A stretch of DNA of 64,000 bases from Pinus tabuliformis (taxonomy: Eukaryota; Streptophyta; Pinopsida; Pinales; Pinaceae): NCBI GenBank assembly GCA_031772625.1, contig CM062808.1:143632605-143696604 (forward strand). Direction: 5' to 3'. Under the pieces are notes generated by a model. The model had not been told where the DNA came from. It ran no database searches and saw only the letters and a list, made by a program, of their open reading frames with translations. Positions 22,760-34,460 of this stretch are shown piece after piece (within the stretch, counting starts at the first letter, position 1; each line of letters starts with the position of its first letter). The position numbers and the translations under genes are program-made.

Positions 22760-23179
22760 TGTTATAGATCTGATACCAAAATATAAATATACCCAAGAAT
22801 AACAAGATAGAAATATATAGAAATGCTTCTTTATTGATCAAACCCTTAAGGTAGGGCAACACTATACATTCACTCCTTAAGGAAGGAGAACACTCCACAA
22901 GCCATATGCCTATTCATACAATAATCCTTGACTATTCCTTGACATGGAGTCTCTAGCCTCTATATAGGCCTCATACATACAATACCATGGGTCATTACCA
23001 TGGTTCCCTCATACCATTAAACTAATACCATGGGCCCCTTACATTATTACTAATTACTTCTGGTCCCTTACATGATATGGGTTAACCACCTTATTTATTA
23101 CTATGGCCCATCCCATTATTACATTATTACCTTGGGTACCTCCCTTTGTACGCCATATTATCCCCCTAGGTATATAACA
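22760..23179 (-). repeat. Small gypsy element, 3' LTR
   Basis: 420 bp, TG..CA, aligned over its length with 25239-25659. Its trinucleotide-rich centre (accatgggtcattaccatgg-type words) is shared. Confidence 0.92.
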
Positions 23180-23624
23180 TTCCACCCCCCTTAGCATGTT
23201 TCGTCCCCGAAACATGGGAAGAACACAAATAATAAGATCTACTCAAAAGAGTAGTCCACTAGTACCATGCACGTGCATCTAGCCATCCAAGAGAAAGGTG
23301 AACCCTCATTCTCGTTGGTGCCTTGCTCACTTGAGATGGAAGTTGACCATAGTAGCTCTTCTGTGTTGATGTGTAGTAGTTGGATCTGCTCTCCTCTCTA
23401 TCTGTCCTGCGGGAGTTGTTGTCCTTGTGGTTAATTGGTTGCCATCTTGATGGTTGTCTTGCGGGGTGATGTGGGTGATGATATGTTGAAGTTTTAACCC
23501 ATGGTGTCTTTTTCTTTAATTCACCCCGTTGTGGTGCCTGTTGTGGTGTCTTGTTTTCCAATATGACTTCAACCACTGAGCCCGCACCTGATGTACCAGC
23601 ACCTGTAACATTTTCTGCTTCAGC
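23180..23624. other. Small gypsy 3' internal region
   Basis: Linker between the protease remnant and the 3' LTR. A basic, low-complexity ORF (23576-23259, minus) reads HHPHHPARQPSRWQP; no family recognised. Confidence 0.5.
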
Positions 23625-23924
23625 CTATATTTGTGTTTGATTGTTGATCATCAAAGGCTTATCATCTGATATGTCAGTCCCTGGAACATCTTTTGCTTCA
23701 GCCTCCATGTACTCTACTTGTTTATTGATGGAAAAATCCTGTAATGTAATTTTCTTCTTTTTATACCAGAGCTTCAAGAATTTCTTCTGTACATTAATAT
23801 TGATAGTACCCACTAATTCCATCCAAGGATATCCCAAAACAACATCCATATTATCCATCTCTAAAGTATAAAAATCACCATTCAACACATACTTATCCAT
23901 AGAAATCTTCAAATCCTTATACAC
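23625..23924 (-). pseudogene. Retropepsin remnant of small gypsy element
   Basis: Reads FYTLEMDNMDVVLGYPWMEL then VGTININVQKKFLKLWYKKK, the C-terminal half of a gypsy aspartic protease (DVVLG.PW.. motif). The catalytic DTG region is upstream, where an extra LTR piece interrupts the sequence. Confidence 0.7.
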
Positions 23925-23925
23925 T

Positions 23926-24134
23926 TGTTATAGCTCTGATTCCACTTGTTATAGATCTAACCCGGAAATATTATAAATCTAATATGAAAATATAAGAGAA
24001 TGCAAATAAACCCAGAAATAAATATGAAATGATTCTTTATTGATATCAACCCTTATGGTATGGCAACACCATACATTCACTCCTTAAGGAAGGAGAACAC
24101 TCCACAAGCCATATGCCTGTTCATACAATATTCC
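23926..24134 (-). repeat. Extra partial LTR plus primer site inside the small gypsy element
   Basis: Sequence matching the start of this element's LTR (tgttatagatctaac to gttcatacaat), preceded by a primer-site-like gctctgattccac, lies between the protease and gag. It is flanked on both sides by CCTTATACACTTG. Consistent with template switching during reverse transcription. Confidence 0.7.
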
Positions 24135-24373
24135 TTATACACTTGAACATCCTCATCGTCCACCTGTGTGTTTTCAATATGTTTTGCAGGAATTTACAAT
24201 TTTTTTGCCAAATTAACATTGGTAAAATTATTCTTGCAACTAGGATTTATAAAAACAATGATCTTCTCTTTCTGAATCAATCCATGAACCTGCAAAAAGG
24301 AGATACAAGCAGAAAATAAACCTTTAGGTTCCTTGGTTTCCTTCTTTCCTGTAAACATACAATCTTTTCTAGG

Positions 24374-24601
24374 CTATGTGTCTGTTTGTGTGAGCTTATC
24401 CACAAGATTATTTTTACAGTCAAAGTGGTCCATAAGGGCTTTTGTGAATATGTCCCAAGTCAAGGGCCTTGGATAGCAACGTTGATGCCATTGCCACCAT
24501 TGCCTTCTTTCATTGTCCAAGTACATTTTTCCCACACTCAGCTGAGTCTCCTCATCCATGATGTAATTCAATCTAAAAGTTTCTCCATTCGTGCTAGCCA
24601 T
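24374..24601 (-). pseudogene. gag: Gag core of small gypsy element
   Basis: Reads FRLNYIMDEETQLSVGKMYL then RRQWWQWHQRCYPRPLTWDI and FTKALMDHFD, the retrotrans_gag pattern (W near a basic loop, then F..L...F). Both ends are missing. A further decayed stretch lies downstream at about 24340-24130 (GLFSACISFLQVHGLIQKEK), which recalls the Gag-Pro linker leading into the protease. Confidence 0.7.
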
Positions 24602-24833
24602 TTGGCTGGATGAGAGCCATCAAATTTATACAAGTCCGCCATCACAAAAAAAGGGTGAAAATTTGAAATGGTCACAATTCCGTCAATATTGCTCAGAATC
24701 CCTATTATGACCTGTTTTTGGAAATGGAACAACCATTCTGCATCTTCTCATATGATAGAAATCCTGATCCAGGCACTAGAATTTCAGATCTGCGCTGCTA
24801 CTCTCCCGCCATTACCAAAATTTCTGAAAAAGA

Positions 24834-25180
24834 GCTGATTTTAAATCAGCGATATCTCCCTCATCTGGACTCTGATTCGACTGATTTTTTTTTTAAATTG
24901 AGTATATTTTCACAAAGAATCCAGATCTACAATTAGATTTTGTAGAACTTGCACCAAGACGTCTAGATATGCGCCGCAAATTCGCTACCCCAAAAAATTG
25001 TCTGCAACCCCACTGATTTTTAAATCAGCAATATCTCCTTCATCCGGACTCCGATTCGACCGATTTTCTTTTTTGAAATCAGGTATCTTTTTTACATATA
25101 ATCTATATCTACAATTAGATTTTGTAGATCTTGCACAAAAACATACAGATCTGATCTGCAAACTCGCCGCCCCCAAAATC
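24834..25180. repeat. Two diverged direct repeats of about 175 bp in small gypsy leader
   Basis: The block starting ctgattttaaatcagcgata (24834) recurs from about 25011. Each copy starts with the palindrome CTGATTTTTAAATCAG or a variant and continues through atctacaattagattttgta. Confidence 0.75.
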
Positions 25181-25224
25181 CTACAAAAAAAAAAAAAATC
25201 TCCACTTTTTTTGCCCAAGAAAGT

Positions 25225-25236
25225 GCTCTGATACCA
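25225..25236 (-). other. Primer binding site, tRNA-Met type
   Basis: The minus strand reads TGGTATCAGAGC two bases inside the LTR. This is a common initiator-Met site, here used by a gypsy-type element. Confidence 0.9.
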
Positions 25237-25238
25237 CT

Positions 25239-25659
25239 TGTTATAGATTTGATACCAAAATATTAATATACCCAAGAATAAAAAGATATAAATATATAGA
25301 AATTCTTCTTTATTGATCAAACCCTTAAGGTAGGGCAACACCATACATTCACTCCTTAAGGAAGAAGAACACTCCACAAGCCATATGCTTGTTCATACAA
25401 TAATCCTTGACTATTCCTTGACATGGAGTCTCTAGCCTCTATATAGGCCTCATACATACAATACCATGGGTCATTACCATGGTTCCCTCATACCATCAAA
25501 CTAATACCATGGGCCCCTTACATTATTACTAACTACTTGTGGTCCCTTACATGATATGGGTTAACCACCTTATTTATTACTAAGGCCCATCCCATTATTA
25601 CATTATTACCTTGGGTACCTCCCTTTGTACCCCATATTATCCACCCTAGGTATATAACA
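25239..25659 (-). repeat. Small gypsy element, 5' LTR
   Basis: 421 bp, TG..CA, next to the primer site. The few visible differences from the other LTR suggest a fairly recent insertion relative to gypsy-A. Confidence 0.92.
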
Positions 25660-27339
25660 TGTGTGATGAAGAAGAAGGAAAGCAAGAGCACTCTGCTCAT
25701 GACAAAAGTGCATCAGAAGATTTATGTGACGAAGAGGAAGGAGAAGAGGATCACTCTGCTCATGATGAGAGTGTATCCGGGAAGAAGAGTTACAAGAATG
25801 AAGAAGAGGAACAATCTATTCCTAGTTAGAATACACCAGAAGAATTTCACGATGAAGAGGAGGTAGTGGAAGAAGTTTCTCAGGAAACAGTAGAGCAAGA
25901 TAGGGTTTCTACCCCTGAACAACCGGATCAGCATAGCACTAGAGAGGCACCTTGAGAAGAAAATAAGGAATTTGGCCAAGACAAAGGCACAACACTTGAG
26001 GTACAAAGTCCAAGCTCGAGTAAACAAACAACTGTTCCTTCTAAGAAAACATAAGAAATTAAAAAATTGTGAAAGGAACAACAGAGACTGCTTAACGTGA
26101 TTAAGCAAGCTCGACAATAGATAAGGGTTTTGAAAATGGGGAAGAAGTCAAAAGGAACTTCTGTGGTGAAGCATGCAAATGCTAAGACAAAACCCCTTAA
26201 GAAAAAGATCAAGAGGACTCAAGTCCAACCTGCCATTCAAAACCGAAAGGAACAACATTTGGTTGTTGTCCATGTCGAAGTACAAATAGAGAACGTATCG
26301 GCTGGTGACAAGGAAATTCAAACAGAGGCACCATCCTCTAAGGACACTCGGACCATAAAGATGAGATGCTATGATAAGAAGATCCAAGTAGATCTCCTGC
26401 CTACAACTACTATGTTGGATAATGACCTGAGGACAATAACTCTACGAAAGCATTTGGTACAAGCTCAGCAAGCAATAGAGAAACTTATAGAGCAGACTGT
26501 CTCTCGAGAAAAATATGAGAAATTACAACAGGTGCTGAGGAAAGTTAACTTATCTGAAAGCCAGGCCTTTGAAGGATGGCGTAAGGCAAAAGAAAGAGTA
26601 AAAAAGGTAACTCATAGACTAGACATAGTCATCAAACAAATGGATATCTTATGCTCTTTGTATACTGACGTTCTAGCATGTAGGGCACCTGCTAGGAATT
26701 ATGCTTTGTTTTTAATGGAAAGATATTTACAATTGAAAATTAAAGCTATCAAAGCAGGAGTACCTATAGAGATAAACACCATTGATGACTTCATAAATTG
26801 TTGTAAGCATTACGAGGAGAAAATTTAGCAACTGTTATGTGAATTCTATTTCCACAATCTTTTATTAGATGGAGAAATAGATCGGAACCCTAGCCCTTTT
26901 GTGGGTGATGTCCAATTGCAGGAATTTATTTCTTTTGTTATTAATCAAATAAGTGGCTTAAAGCCTACAATGTCTTTCAAAGACAGGAGAATGGATTAGA
27001 TTTATGGGTGAGAGGAGAACCTAGAGACCCACAACAATTATGGAATAAATATAGGAGCCTAATGAGAACTCAGGGAGTGATTGAAGCATTGGGACCTATT
27101 CATACAATAGTCATTCGGCAAGGGATAGAATACTTCTTTACCATCAAATAACTTTCCATAGCATCAGCCAAATTTTGATACCAGACTCCTAATCCGAACT
27201 TCCAAAACTGAGAACCATTTAATTATGAGAACTTTAAGCTAGCTGCTGACTGCTTAGGTATCTATGGTGACCTTTTTTTGAGAGAAGGCCCATCTTGGTT
27301 AGGTTATAGGTTCGTAAGTCCAATTATTTGGAACCCTGC
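25660..27339 (+). pseudogene. gypsy-A extra ORF, block 3 (acidic repeats, basic and coiled-coil part)
   Basis: Resumes the interrupted acidic repeat (CDEEEGKQEHSAHDKSASED, then a second unit) and carries on with stops through EVSQETVEQDRVSTPEQPDQ. A basic segment (MGKKSKGTSVVKHANAKTKP, 26133) is followed by the longest clean part of the ORF, 26130-26828: DLRTITLRKHLVQAQQAIEK, then VSREKYEKLQQVLRKVN, a predicted helical/coiled-coil region. Decayed sequence then runs to ISGLKPTMSFKDR and YRFVSPIIWNP just before the next insertion. No known enzymatic motif; function unknown. Confidence 0.5.
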
Positions 27340-29492
27340 TGATGAGCCCCAAAAATGGATAATTATATGGGCCCATTCAACCTCCTAATTCGACTTAATC
27401 CACCATTCTCATTAGTTTATTGCATGTTTTTTATTATCTTTATGCTAATAGAGTGAATTGGGTTAGTCATTATGCCAACAAGTATAATGGGTGCTTTGTG
27501 CAGAGTTTTAGTCAATTTTGAGACAAAATCAAAGGTTTTAATGAGCACTTGGCAACCAAATTCGTGGGAGAACAAGGGAGAGGATTTATAGGAAGGTGTC
27601 CCCTTCATTTATGGGCCCTTGCCTCGAATTCTCCACCATCTGCTCGGAGTTCAAGGGCCACCAAATCGATTAGCACAAGGGTAGCCAAGCAAGTCAAGTA
27701 GGACGGTTGTTAACTGCAAGTTTTGGGCAGTCGAGTCCCTAAAGTTTAGGAGGACTGTTGGGGCCCTCAATTTGTATAAATAAGAGGGCTTACGGCCTCA
27801 TTTTAGTTAGTCATTTTGTAGTCACTTTGTAGGCAGAAGTTAGCTAGTTTATAGTTCAATTTTAGTCAGTACATTGGCTTTGCATTTCAACACATTTTCA
27901 AGCTTTCCCTTGTGGACAGTTTTTGATGTAACTCTTCTTTTATTGATCAGTAAAGATGAATCCAGATTTGCACAATCTCTAATCTCTCTTAGGAGGCTGT
28001 AGCTCTTGGGGTTGAGCCCATCTCAAGTGCCCAGTACCTCCTTTGTTTACTTTCATGTGTCTTTGCTGCATTCTTAGAATAAAATCTGCTATTTAGATTT
28101 AAATATTGTGTTATTATTTAGGTTGCTTTTGATGATTTAAAAGGTTTTTCATGTTCAGATTCACTTGATAGGTTAATCACAGGGAATATCTTCAGAAAAA
28201 GGCTACCAAGCACCTTGGATCTCACCTCCCCCTCAGTGGAATCATGAGCTGGGACCAATGTGACTTTGTTGCCAACAAAAACGCTGTTTTGTTTTGTCAT
28301 GCAATTCTTAGTGTTGGAATCCTCTTTTGCAGATGCTGATATTAGTAGTTTTTAAATGCTTCAGTTGATGATTGCTTAGTGGCATAAGTTATTTCATGCA
28401 TTTCATTTCGAATAAACTAATTTTCATTTCCTTTCGCTGTTACTTAGTTCAGAATAGAGTAAAGTAACTAGGTCATAGTTTTATAAGTGTTTGTTTGTTC
28501 AGTTTGAAAAACCACTTGCAGAGTACCTGTTACCCTTCCTTACCTGCACATACTCCATCGAACCTACCTGTTTCATCCTTCACTTAGAACCCTTACCTTG
28601 CATTTGCCTCATTTGCTTATTTTGCCATGATTCTCATCTTCCTGTGGAACATCGTTTCATCCCTCCTTGAACAAATCTAACCATCTGCACCACTCCTCAA
28701 ATCCATACTCCATGTATTGAACTCCCATACACCCCTATTTCACCTCCATACTCATTCATCCATCTTTTTCCCTCCATCCATGCTCCAAAATCCCATTTCT
28801 GAACATCCTGTAGAAAATCACAGAACATCTTGTAGAAATTCCAGAACATCCTGTAGAACCCTTGCAGACCTCCTGTAGAAGCTCATGAATGAGGTTTCTT
28901 GATAGCCAAACTCTGTGAAACTCTCTAGAAGGGAGTTAAGGACCCCTTAGGCCCTCTCAGAACCTTCCTAACCTCCTCCAAGCGTTTCCTCTCGCCAATC
29001 CACCTCTGCACAGTCAAAAACAGTTAAAAGCACATGCATGATAATTCTAACAACTTATTCAAAAATACAAAAAGATGTTTTCTTCAGATAGTGATAACTT
29101 AGACACATGCATTTTACCTTCCTAGAAGTCAATGGCATTACTTTCAATAGCTTGCATCCTCTTCCTTCCATCAGTAGGACTAGCTGGTAGAATTAGGGTT
29201 TGCTAGGGTTTGCGTTTCTTTTTGGCTTTCAGTTTCTTTCCGCAAGTACATTAGCTTCCTTTGAGTTAGCTTTCATCCATCAGTTAAAAATCTTCTTCTA
29301 AGAGCTCATAGAAGTTGGCTTAAGCCCCTAGCGGACTTGTGCCAGCTGACGAAGTGACAGCTGCGGCAAGAGCTAGTACTTGTGCATACAACACTATCGC
29401 TTCCAAGTTTGTTACGAACTACCGGGTTGATAAAATAAAAGAAGGGAGTCCCAGGAGTTGCCGCATTATTGCTGCAATACTGGGGCTCACCA
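27340..29492 (+). repeat. Athila-like element, 5' LTR
   Basis: TG..CA, 2153 bp. It has a TATA box near 27774 (TATAAATAAG) and a polyadenylation-type AATAAA near 28078. Positions 28800-28880 carry four reverse copies of the TTCTACAGGA word. Confidence 0.92.
27774..27783 (+). promoter_or_regulatory. Athila-like LTR TATA box
   Basis: TATAAATAAG, matched by TATAAATAAG at about 36023 in the other LTR. U3 would be about 435 bp. Confidence 0.55.
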
Positions 29493-29498
29493 TCTTTT

Positions 29499-29515
29499 TG
29501 GCACCGTTGCTGAGG
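29499..29515 (+). other. Primer binding site of Athila-like element
   Basis: TGGCACCGTTGCTGAGG, close to the TGGCGCCGTTGCCGGGG type known for Athila elements (tRNA-Asp). Six bases separate it from the LTR end. Confidence 0.75.
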
Positions 29516-29581
29516 AAGCGTCAGAGTATTGGTGATTTCTGCTTTTCTTCTATTTTCCACTACAACCTTCTGCTAAGTAGT

Positions 29582-31191
29582 TTATTTCATTTCATTTCTA
29601 CAAAAGTAGAGTAGATATTTCCTGCTTTCATAGATTAGCATTTCAATTCCGCAATTTCAATTCTGTAAGCGTAGACTAGCATTTCATTCCTGCAATTTCA
29701 TTTGAGCAAAATAGATTAGTCCTTTCCTGCTTTCATTTCAATTCCACATTTTCATTTCAGCAAGATAGTTAGTTGCAATTTAATCTATTTTAGTTTTGTA
29801 GGTACAAGTAGAAAAAAAGCAAAAATTAACCAAAAAGATTTCCTTTCCTGCCTTGTAGGAGTAGAGATAAGTTAGAAAAATGATTACACAACACCCCCAC
29901 TGCTTCACACAACCAACCTTCTCTCTTCTTCGATCGCTGTGATTAAAGAACCCTTAAGTGGATAGCAAGACATATTTGAAGAACCTCAAGGGAAGAAGAA
30001 GAAGAAAACATTCCTCTGGAGCAAATAGCTGCAAACAGAAATGTTGGGAGCAATATCTTATCCAAAAACGAATTTGCAGATCAGATGGAAAATTTTAAGA
30101 GTGATATGAGGCAGTTTCTTGCCATGCAACTGGATACCTTGCAGATCTAAAGGAAGCAAGAGGAAGCCAAGAGGGATTTGGCCATCTTTTGTCCCAGGTG
30201 CACTAGAAAGCATCCTAGGAACGAATGTCCAATGCACTCTCTAGAAGTGTGTTTCATCTGTGAAGAATACCATCCTATGAATCAGTGCCCTTCATTGCCT
30301 GGACTTAAAGCTGCATATCAGAGAACCAAAGGAGGCACTGAATCACTCTATTATATGAACCAAAGGAGGCCACATGGACCTAGATCTTATTTCATTTCAT
30401 TTCTACAAAAGTAGAGTAGATATTTCCTGCTTTCATAGATTAGCATTTCAATTCCGCAATTTCAATTCTGTAAGCGTAGACTAGCATTTCATTCCTGCAA
30501 TTTCATTTGAGCAAAATAGATTAGTCCTTTCCTGCTTTCATTTCAATTCCACATTTTCATTTCAGCAAGATAGTTAGTTGCAATTTAATCTATTTTAGTT
30601 TTGTAGGTACAAGTAGAAAAAAAGCAAAAATTAACCAAAAAGATTTCCTTTCCTGCCTTGTAGGAGTAGAGATAAGTTAGAAAAATGATTACACAACACC
30701 CCCACTGCTTCACACAGCCAACCTTCTCTCTTCTTCGATCGCTGTGATTAAAGAACCCTTAAGTGGATAGCAAGACATATTTGAAGAACCTCAAGGGAAG
30801 AAGAAGAAGAAAGCATTCCTCTGGAGCAAATAGCTGCAAACAGAAATGTTGGGAGCAATATCTTATCCAAAAACGATTTTGCAGATCAGATGGAAAATTT
30901 CAAGAGTGATATGAGGCAGTTTCTTGCCATGCAACTGGATACCTTGCAGATCTAAAGGAAGCAAGAGGAAGCCAAGAGGGCTTTGGCCATCTTTTGTCCC
31001 AGGTGCACTAGAAAGCATCCTAGGAACGAATGTCCAATGCACTCTCTAGAAGTGTGTTTCATCTGTGAAGAATACCATCCTATGAATCAGTGCCCTTCAT
31101 TGCCTGGACTTAAATCTGCATATCAGAGAACCAAAGGAGGCATTGAATCACTTTATTATATGAACCAAAGGAGGCCACATGGACCTAGATC
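29582..31191 (+). repeat. 805-bp tandem duplication inside the Athila-like element
   Basis: Positions 29582-30386 and 30387-31191 are nearly identical head-to-tail copies, with only a handful of visible substitutions. Each contains the leader, the start of the gag region and the zinc-knuckle ORF. The junction lies at ATCTTATTTCATTTC. Confidence 0.9.
30178..30414 (+). pseudogene. Gag zinc-knuckle ORF, copy 1
   Basis: Encodes two CX2CX3HX4C knuckles, CPRCTRKHPRNEC and CFICEEYHPMNQC, then LPGLKAAYQRTKGG. They probably bind nucleic acid as part of a gag protein; the upstream capsid part is reduced to a decayed stretch (EFADQMENFKSDMRQFLAMQ). The ORF runs into the duplicated leader at about 30387 and ends there, so this copy is broken by the duplication. 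Confidence 0.65.
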
Positions 31192-31801
31192 TTACTAGCA
31201 GGAACTACAAGGGACATCCGAGACCTATTATGACCCCTATCAAGCCACTTTCATGCCTTCTTGGGGTCCCCCTGCTCATCCTTCCTGGTTCACGCCTCTT
31301 CCTTGTTCCTTCAAAGATCCATATTATGCCCAACCAGTTGCTCATTCGTTTCACTCTTATGCTCAGCCACAGCCTCAGTGGAATGCACCTCATCAGGAGT
31401 GGAGGCCACAGTACAACTCTCCTCCCACTCATTTGCCTCGACCACCTGCCCAATCACAAACCCATCCACATCCATCTCAAAAATTCACCCCCACTCAACT
31501 ACCCATACCACCTTTTCCAAACCCACACATTGGAATAGCTCAACCCAATTGCAAAGCTGTGGCACAACATGTCCAAATGACTCCTCTTGAGCTCAATGAT
31601 CTTCACCATAGCTCAGGAAGAGTATTTCAAAACAGAGATGATATTGACAACATTGAAGTACCAAAGGCAAAAGAAGATTCCAAAGGGGAGATCAAAGCAC
31701 CACGGGCTGCACTTGATGAAGAGAAAACATCAGAAGCAGAAATCAAGGAAGCTCCCTCATGGTTACCATCAAACCCTCCATGTAGTCAAGAGAAAAATTA
31801 G
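30983..31801 (+). pseudogene. Gag zinc-knuckle ORF, copy 2, with proline-rich tail
   Basis: The second copy has the same two knuckles (30983-31198) and stops at a TAG after GPRSY. A proline-, glutamine- and histidine-rich tail follows in another frame at 31253-31801 (MPSWGPPAHPSWFTPLPCSF, PPTHLPRPPAQSQTHPHPSQ), ending acidic. The layout fits a Gag C-terminus with a low-complexity extension. A frameshift or stop separates knuckles and tail. Confidence 0.6.
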
Positions 31802-32164
31802 CACAAAGAGGAAGATGTGAAGGTCATGATAGAAGAAGATATGGAGAATGATCCAGATCAGCAAAAGGACCAAGGATATCAGAGCTATATTGAGATATGG
31901 TTTCAGACGGTCACTAAGTCACAGCGGTACTCTCTTCCTCGGCTATGTTTGATCCCTTCAAAGTCAGATCATTTGGTCTCTAAAATCCGGATACCTGTCA
32001 AAGCATGCATTTCGAGCCTTCACATCATCTTGTCTCTAATCTTGATGTGCACATGGCTCCATTGGAAGTATTCTTATACTTGAAAATGATTTTGTTTTTC
32101 AAGTAGTGTAGGGTAGAGAAAAAAGAGAAACAAGAGAAAAAATGAAAATAAGAAGAAAATAAAA
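31802..32164. other. Decayed continuation of the Athila-like gag region
   Basis: A continuing acidic stretch (EEDMENDPDQQKDQGYQSYI) is open until 32083; after that it is non-coding. No domain recognised. Confidence 0.45.
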
Positions 32165-32350
32165 ATCTAAGGTGAAAACCTCCTCGGAGGTGCCTTAGAT
32201 TGGCTCATTGATTGAAAACCTCCATCAGGTGGTCAATGGGTTGAAAAGAAGAGAAAATAAAAAGGGAATAAGAACCCTAGGTGAAAACCTCCCTTGGAGG
32301 CACCTAGGGCAGGCAATTAGGGTGAAAACCTCCACGAGACGCCCAAGTTA
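32165..32350 (+). repeat. Repeated hairpins with GTGAAAACCTCC
   Basis: Four copies of (G/A)TGAAAACCTCC occur near 32172, 32213, 32281 and 32331. Two sit in perfect hairpins: ATCTAAGG with CCTTAGAT (32165-32172 and 32193-32200), and CCCTAGGTG with CACCTAGGG (32275-32283 and 32301-32309). The stem sequences differ but the loop word is kept. Confidence 0.75.
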
Positions 32351-32399
32351 TTTTTCAAAAAAAAAAAGAGAAAAAGAAAAAGAAAAATAAACCTAATTT

Positions 32400-32930
32400 C
32401 CATTGAATAATTTCAGGTTGCAGTAAGGACATTGCAGGTCAGGAGGATCGCTCAAAACAAAGACAAAGGAATTTATGTGCCTTCTACAGGAAGTTCTGTG
32501 TTTTCTACAGGAAGTTAGGTGTCTTCTATAGGAAGCCTACAAACAAGCCAAAATTGATCTCTAAAGAGGACCTGAAGGCTGGGAATCTGTCCATGAGGCC
32601 TGCAAGCATCCATGTTTCCATCCCTCACCCTTCTCCATCATTTTTTCCATATCATTGTGCATCTTTCCTCACAAATGTGTGTTCTATAGGAAGTTCTTGT
32701 AGAAATTACAGGATTTATACAGGAAGCTAGAAATGGATTTCAAAAAGGTGGTTTGGTGAACATGATAGCTTCTGCAAGGGTTTAGAAGTCCTCCTGCAAT
32801 CTTAAAACTCCTCCTCCATCATCTCCATGCCTGCATCACAGCCCAAGCTCATTTTTTTTACCATGCAAAAACTTGCAGAATGCTTTGAAGAAAAAATACA
32901 TAGAACATAATTTGTTTTTGCCCTAACTTG
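32400..32930. other. Athila-like internal spacer with TTCTACAGGAAG words
   Basis: No gene. Several copies of the word TTCTACAGGAAG and variants (near 32482, 32503, 32526, 32682, 32715). Confidence 0.5.
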
Positions 32931-32935
32931 AAAAC

Positions 32936-33270
32936 CATGCATCCATTTGAAAAACCGTTTTACGGGGAATTGTACAAGGATGATGGAAACATGCCCGAGC
33001 AGTTTTAGCCAATTTTGGTGCACGATTTCCAAGAAACTAGCCTCCATCACCTTCAGCCATTTTTGCATTTTCTCCATATTCGTGTATCCATTTCAAAACA
33101 TGTTTCATGGGGAGATGCACATGAGTGATAGTAGCCTACCCAAGTAGTTTTAGCCGATTCCAACACATGGTTTCCGAGAAACTGATCTCTATAATCTTCA
33201 ACCATTTTCCATTTTTCTCGATATTTGTGCATCCATTGATCGCACTTTTGCTATGGGAGGTGCATAATGA
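32936..33270 (+). repeat. Three diverged tandem units of about 145 bp
   Basis: Units begin near 32938, 33080 and 33228 with gcatccatttgaaaa-type sequence, and share ttttagccnattnnnnnncacg and ccatttttncattttctcnata. No coding content recognised. Confidence 0.6.
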
Positions 33271-34460
33271 TGATAGGAACATGTTCAGCAAAGTTTCAGA
33301 TCGATCCGATCTATTGTTTGGGAGCAATGGCAAACACAAGTTTCGGTCCTATGAAAATTCAAACAGCAGCAGCTTGAGGGTGCAGATCTGAATGTGGAAG
33401 CCAGCCCCTACAGTGTGGATCCGACTAGAGGATACCTGCACAAGAAAACAGCCATGAATCAGTAAGCAAGACATCATGCAACCACCGAAACAAATGCATG
33501 CAGCAGCAAACAACACCTCACAACAGCTATTCAACTTCTAGGTATGTGACTAAAACTCGTTCCTCTATTGCATAAATCTAATTTAAAAACTACATGAACG
33601 AATGGAATGGTGGGATTAAGCCACGAATCTAGAAAGGGCCACCCTCATCCAATTCTCCAGCGCTCAGGAAAAAATCACACAGCATATGTGTATGGTCATT
33701 CACGTGAAATTTGAAAAACACAGGTAGTGGTAGACGTGTTGAACTCCAGTGCACAGGACATCAAATGATTAACAGATAGAAGAGAACATACAATTCATAA
33801 CATCACTGTAGTTAGAATAAAGACAGCACACGTTTTTGCCACCTCACCACAAATCACGCAGTAGTTAAAGAAGGCTCGGCTGAAATTCACAAACTGCTAT
33901 TCATTTACACTTGCAACTAGTTTTTAGCAATGTACGCGTCCTCCTCCTCTGCAGTTCATTAACCTAAGTTTCTCGGCCTGGTTCAAAATCTTCCCGCATC
34001 CCAAGCTTGCCCAGAAGTGTCGTGACATCCTCCAGAAATAGTAAAAGCTCTCTACAGGAAGGAGCTCCACAGGAAGCACAACGTAACCTCCCAGATCAGA
34101 GAAACCCGTATCTTCTGCGTCAGAATTGGAAGTTTCGAAGAGAGGTAGGCTCGAACACACCATTCCCATGCTTGATATTTCGAAAGGTGGTGAATTAAAC
34201 TGGTGGGAGTAGGGAAAATTAAAACAAGCCTGCCTGTGGGTCAAGAATGGTGGTCTGCCTGTGTGATACGTGGAATTTCTTTCAAATAGTGATGCATCAC
34301 ATTCTCCTCCAAGGTTCCTATTAACCAAATCTCCCTATGATAACGATAAACCACTGTAAGGCTTACCTGTGTAAAAAATTGTGACTGTTATGTGGTTGGG
34401 AATAAAAATCAAGCTCTGCACCCTGTCTGAGAGAGCCTAATTCCCTTTTGTTAGTCAAGT
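33271..34460. other. Athila-like internal spacer, no gene recognised
   Basis: About 1.2 kb. Short ORFs on both strands (for example minus 34328-33924) match nothing I know. Includes gagagagcctaattccc near 34429. Confidence 0.4.

Larger units (their letters stand above)
22760..25659 (-). mobile_element. Small Ty3/gypsy derivative, complete with target duplication
   Basis: A 2.9-kb minus-strand element: LTRs at 22760-23179 and 25239-25659 (TGTTATAG..TATAACA), target duplication TGTGT at 22755-22759 and 25660-25664, tRNA-Met primer site at 25225-25236, and a polypurine tract GGGGGGTGGAA on the minus strand at 23180-23192. Internal sequence has a gag core and a protease remnant but no reverse transcriptase or integrase, so it is non-autonomous. 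An extra partial LTR with primer site lies inside it near 23930-24130. It interrupts a 60-bp repeat of the host ORF. Confidence 0.92.

Noticed and set aside
33924..34328. 134-aa minus-strand ORF in the Athila-like element.
   Set aside because: Against element orientation, no recognisable domain, no support from composition.
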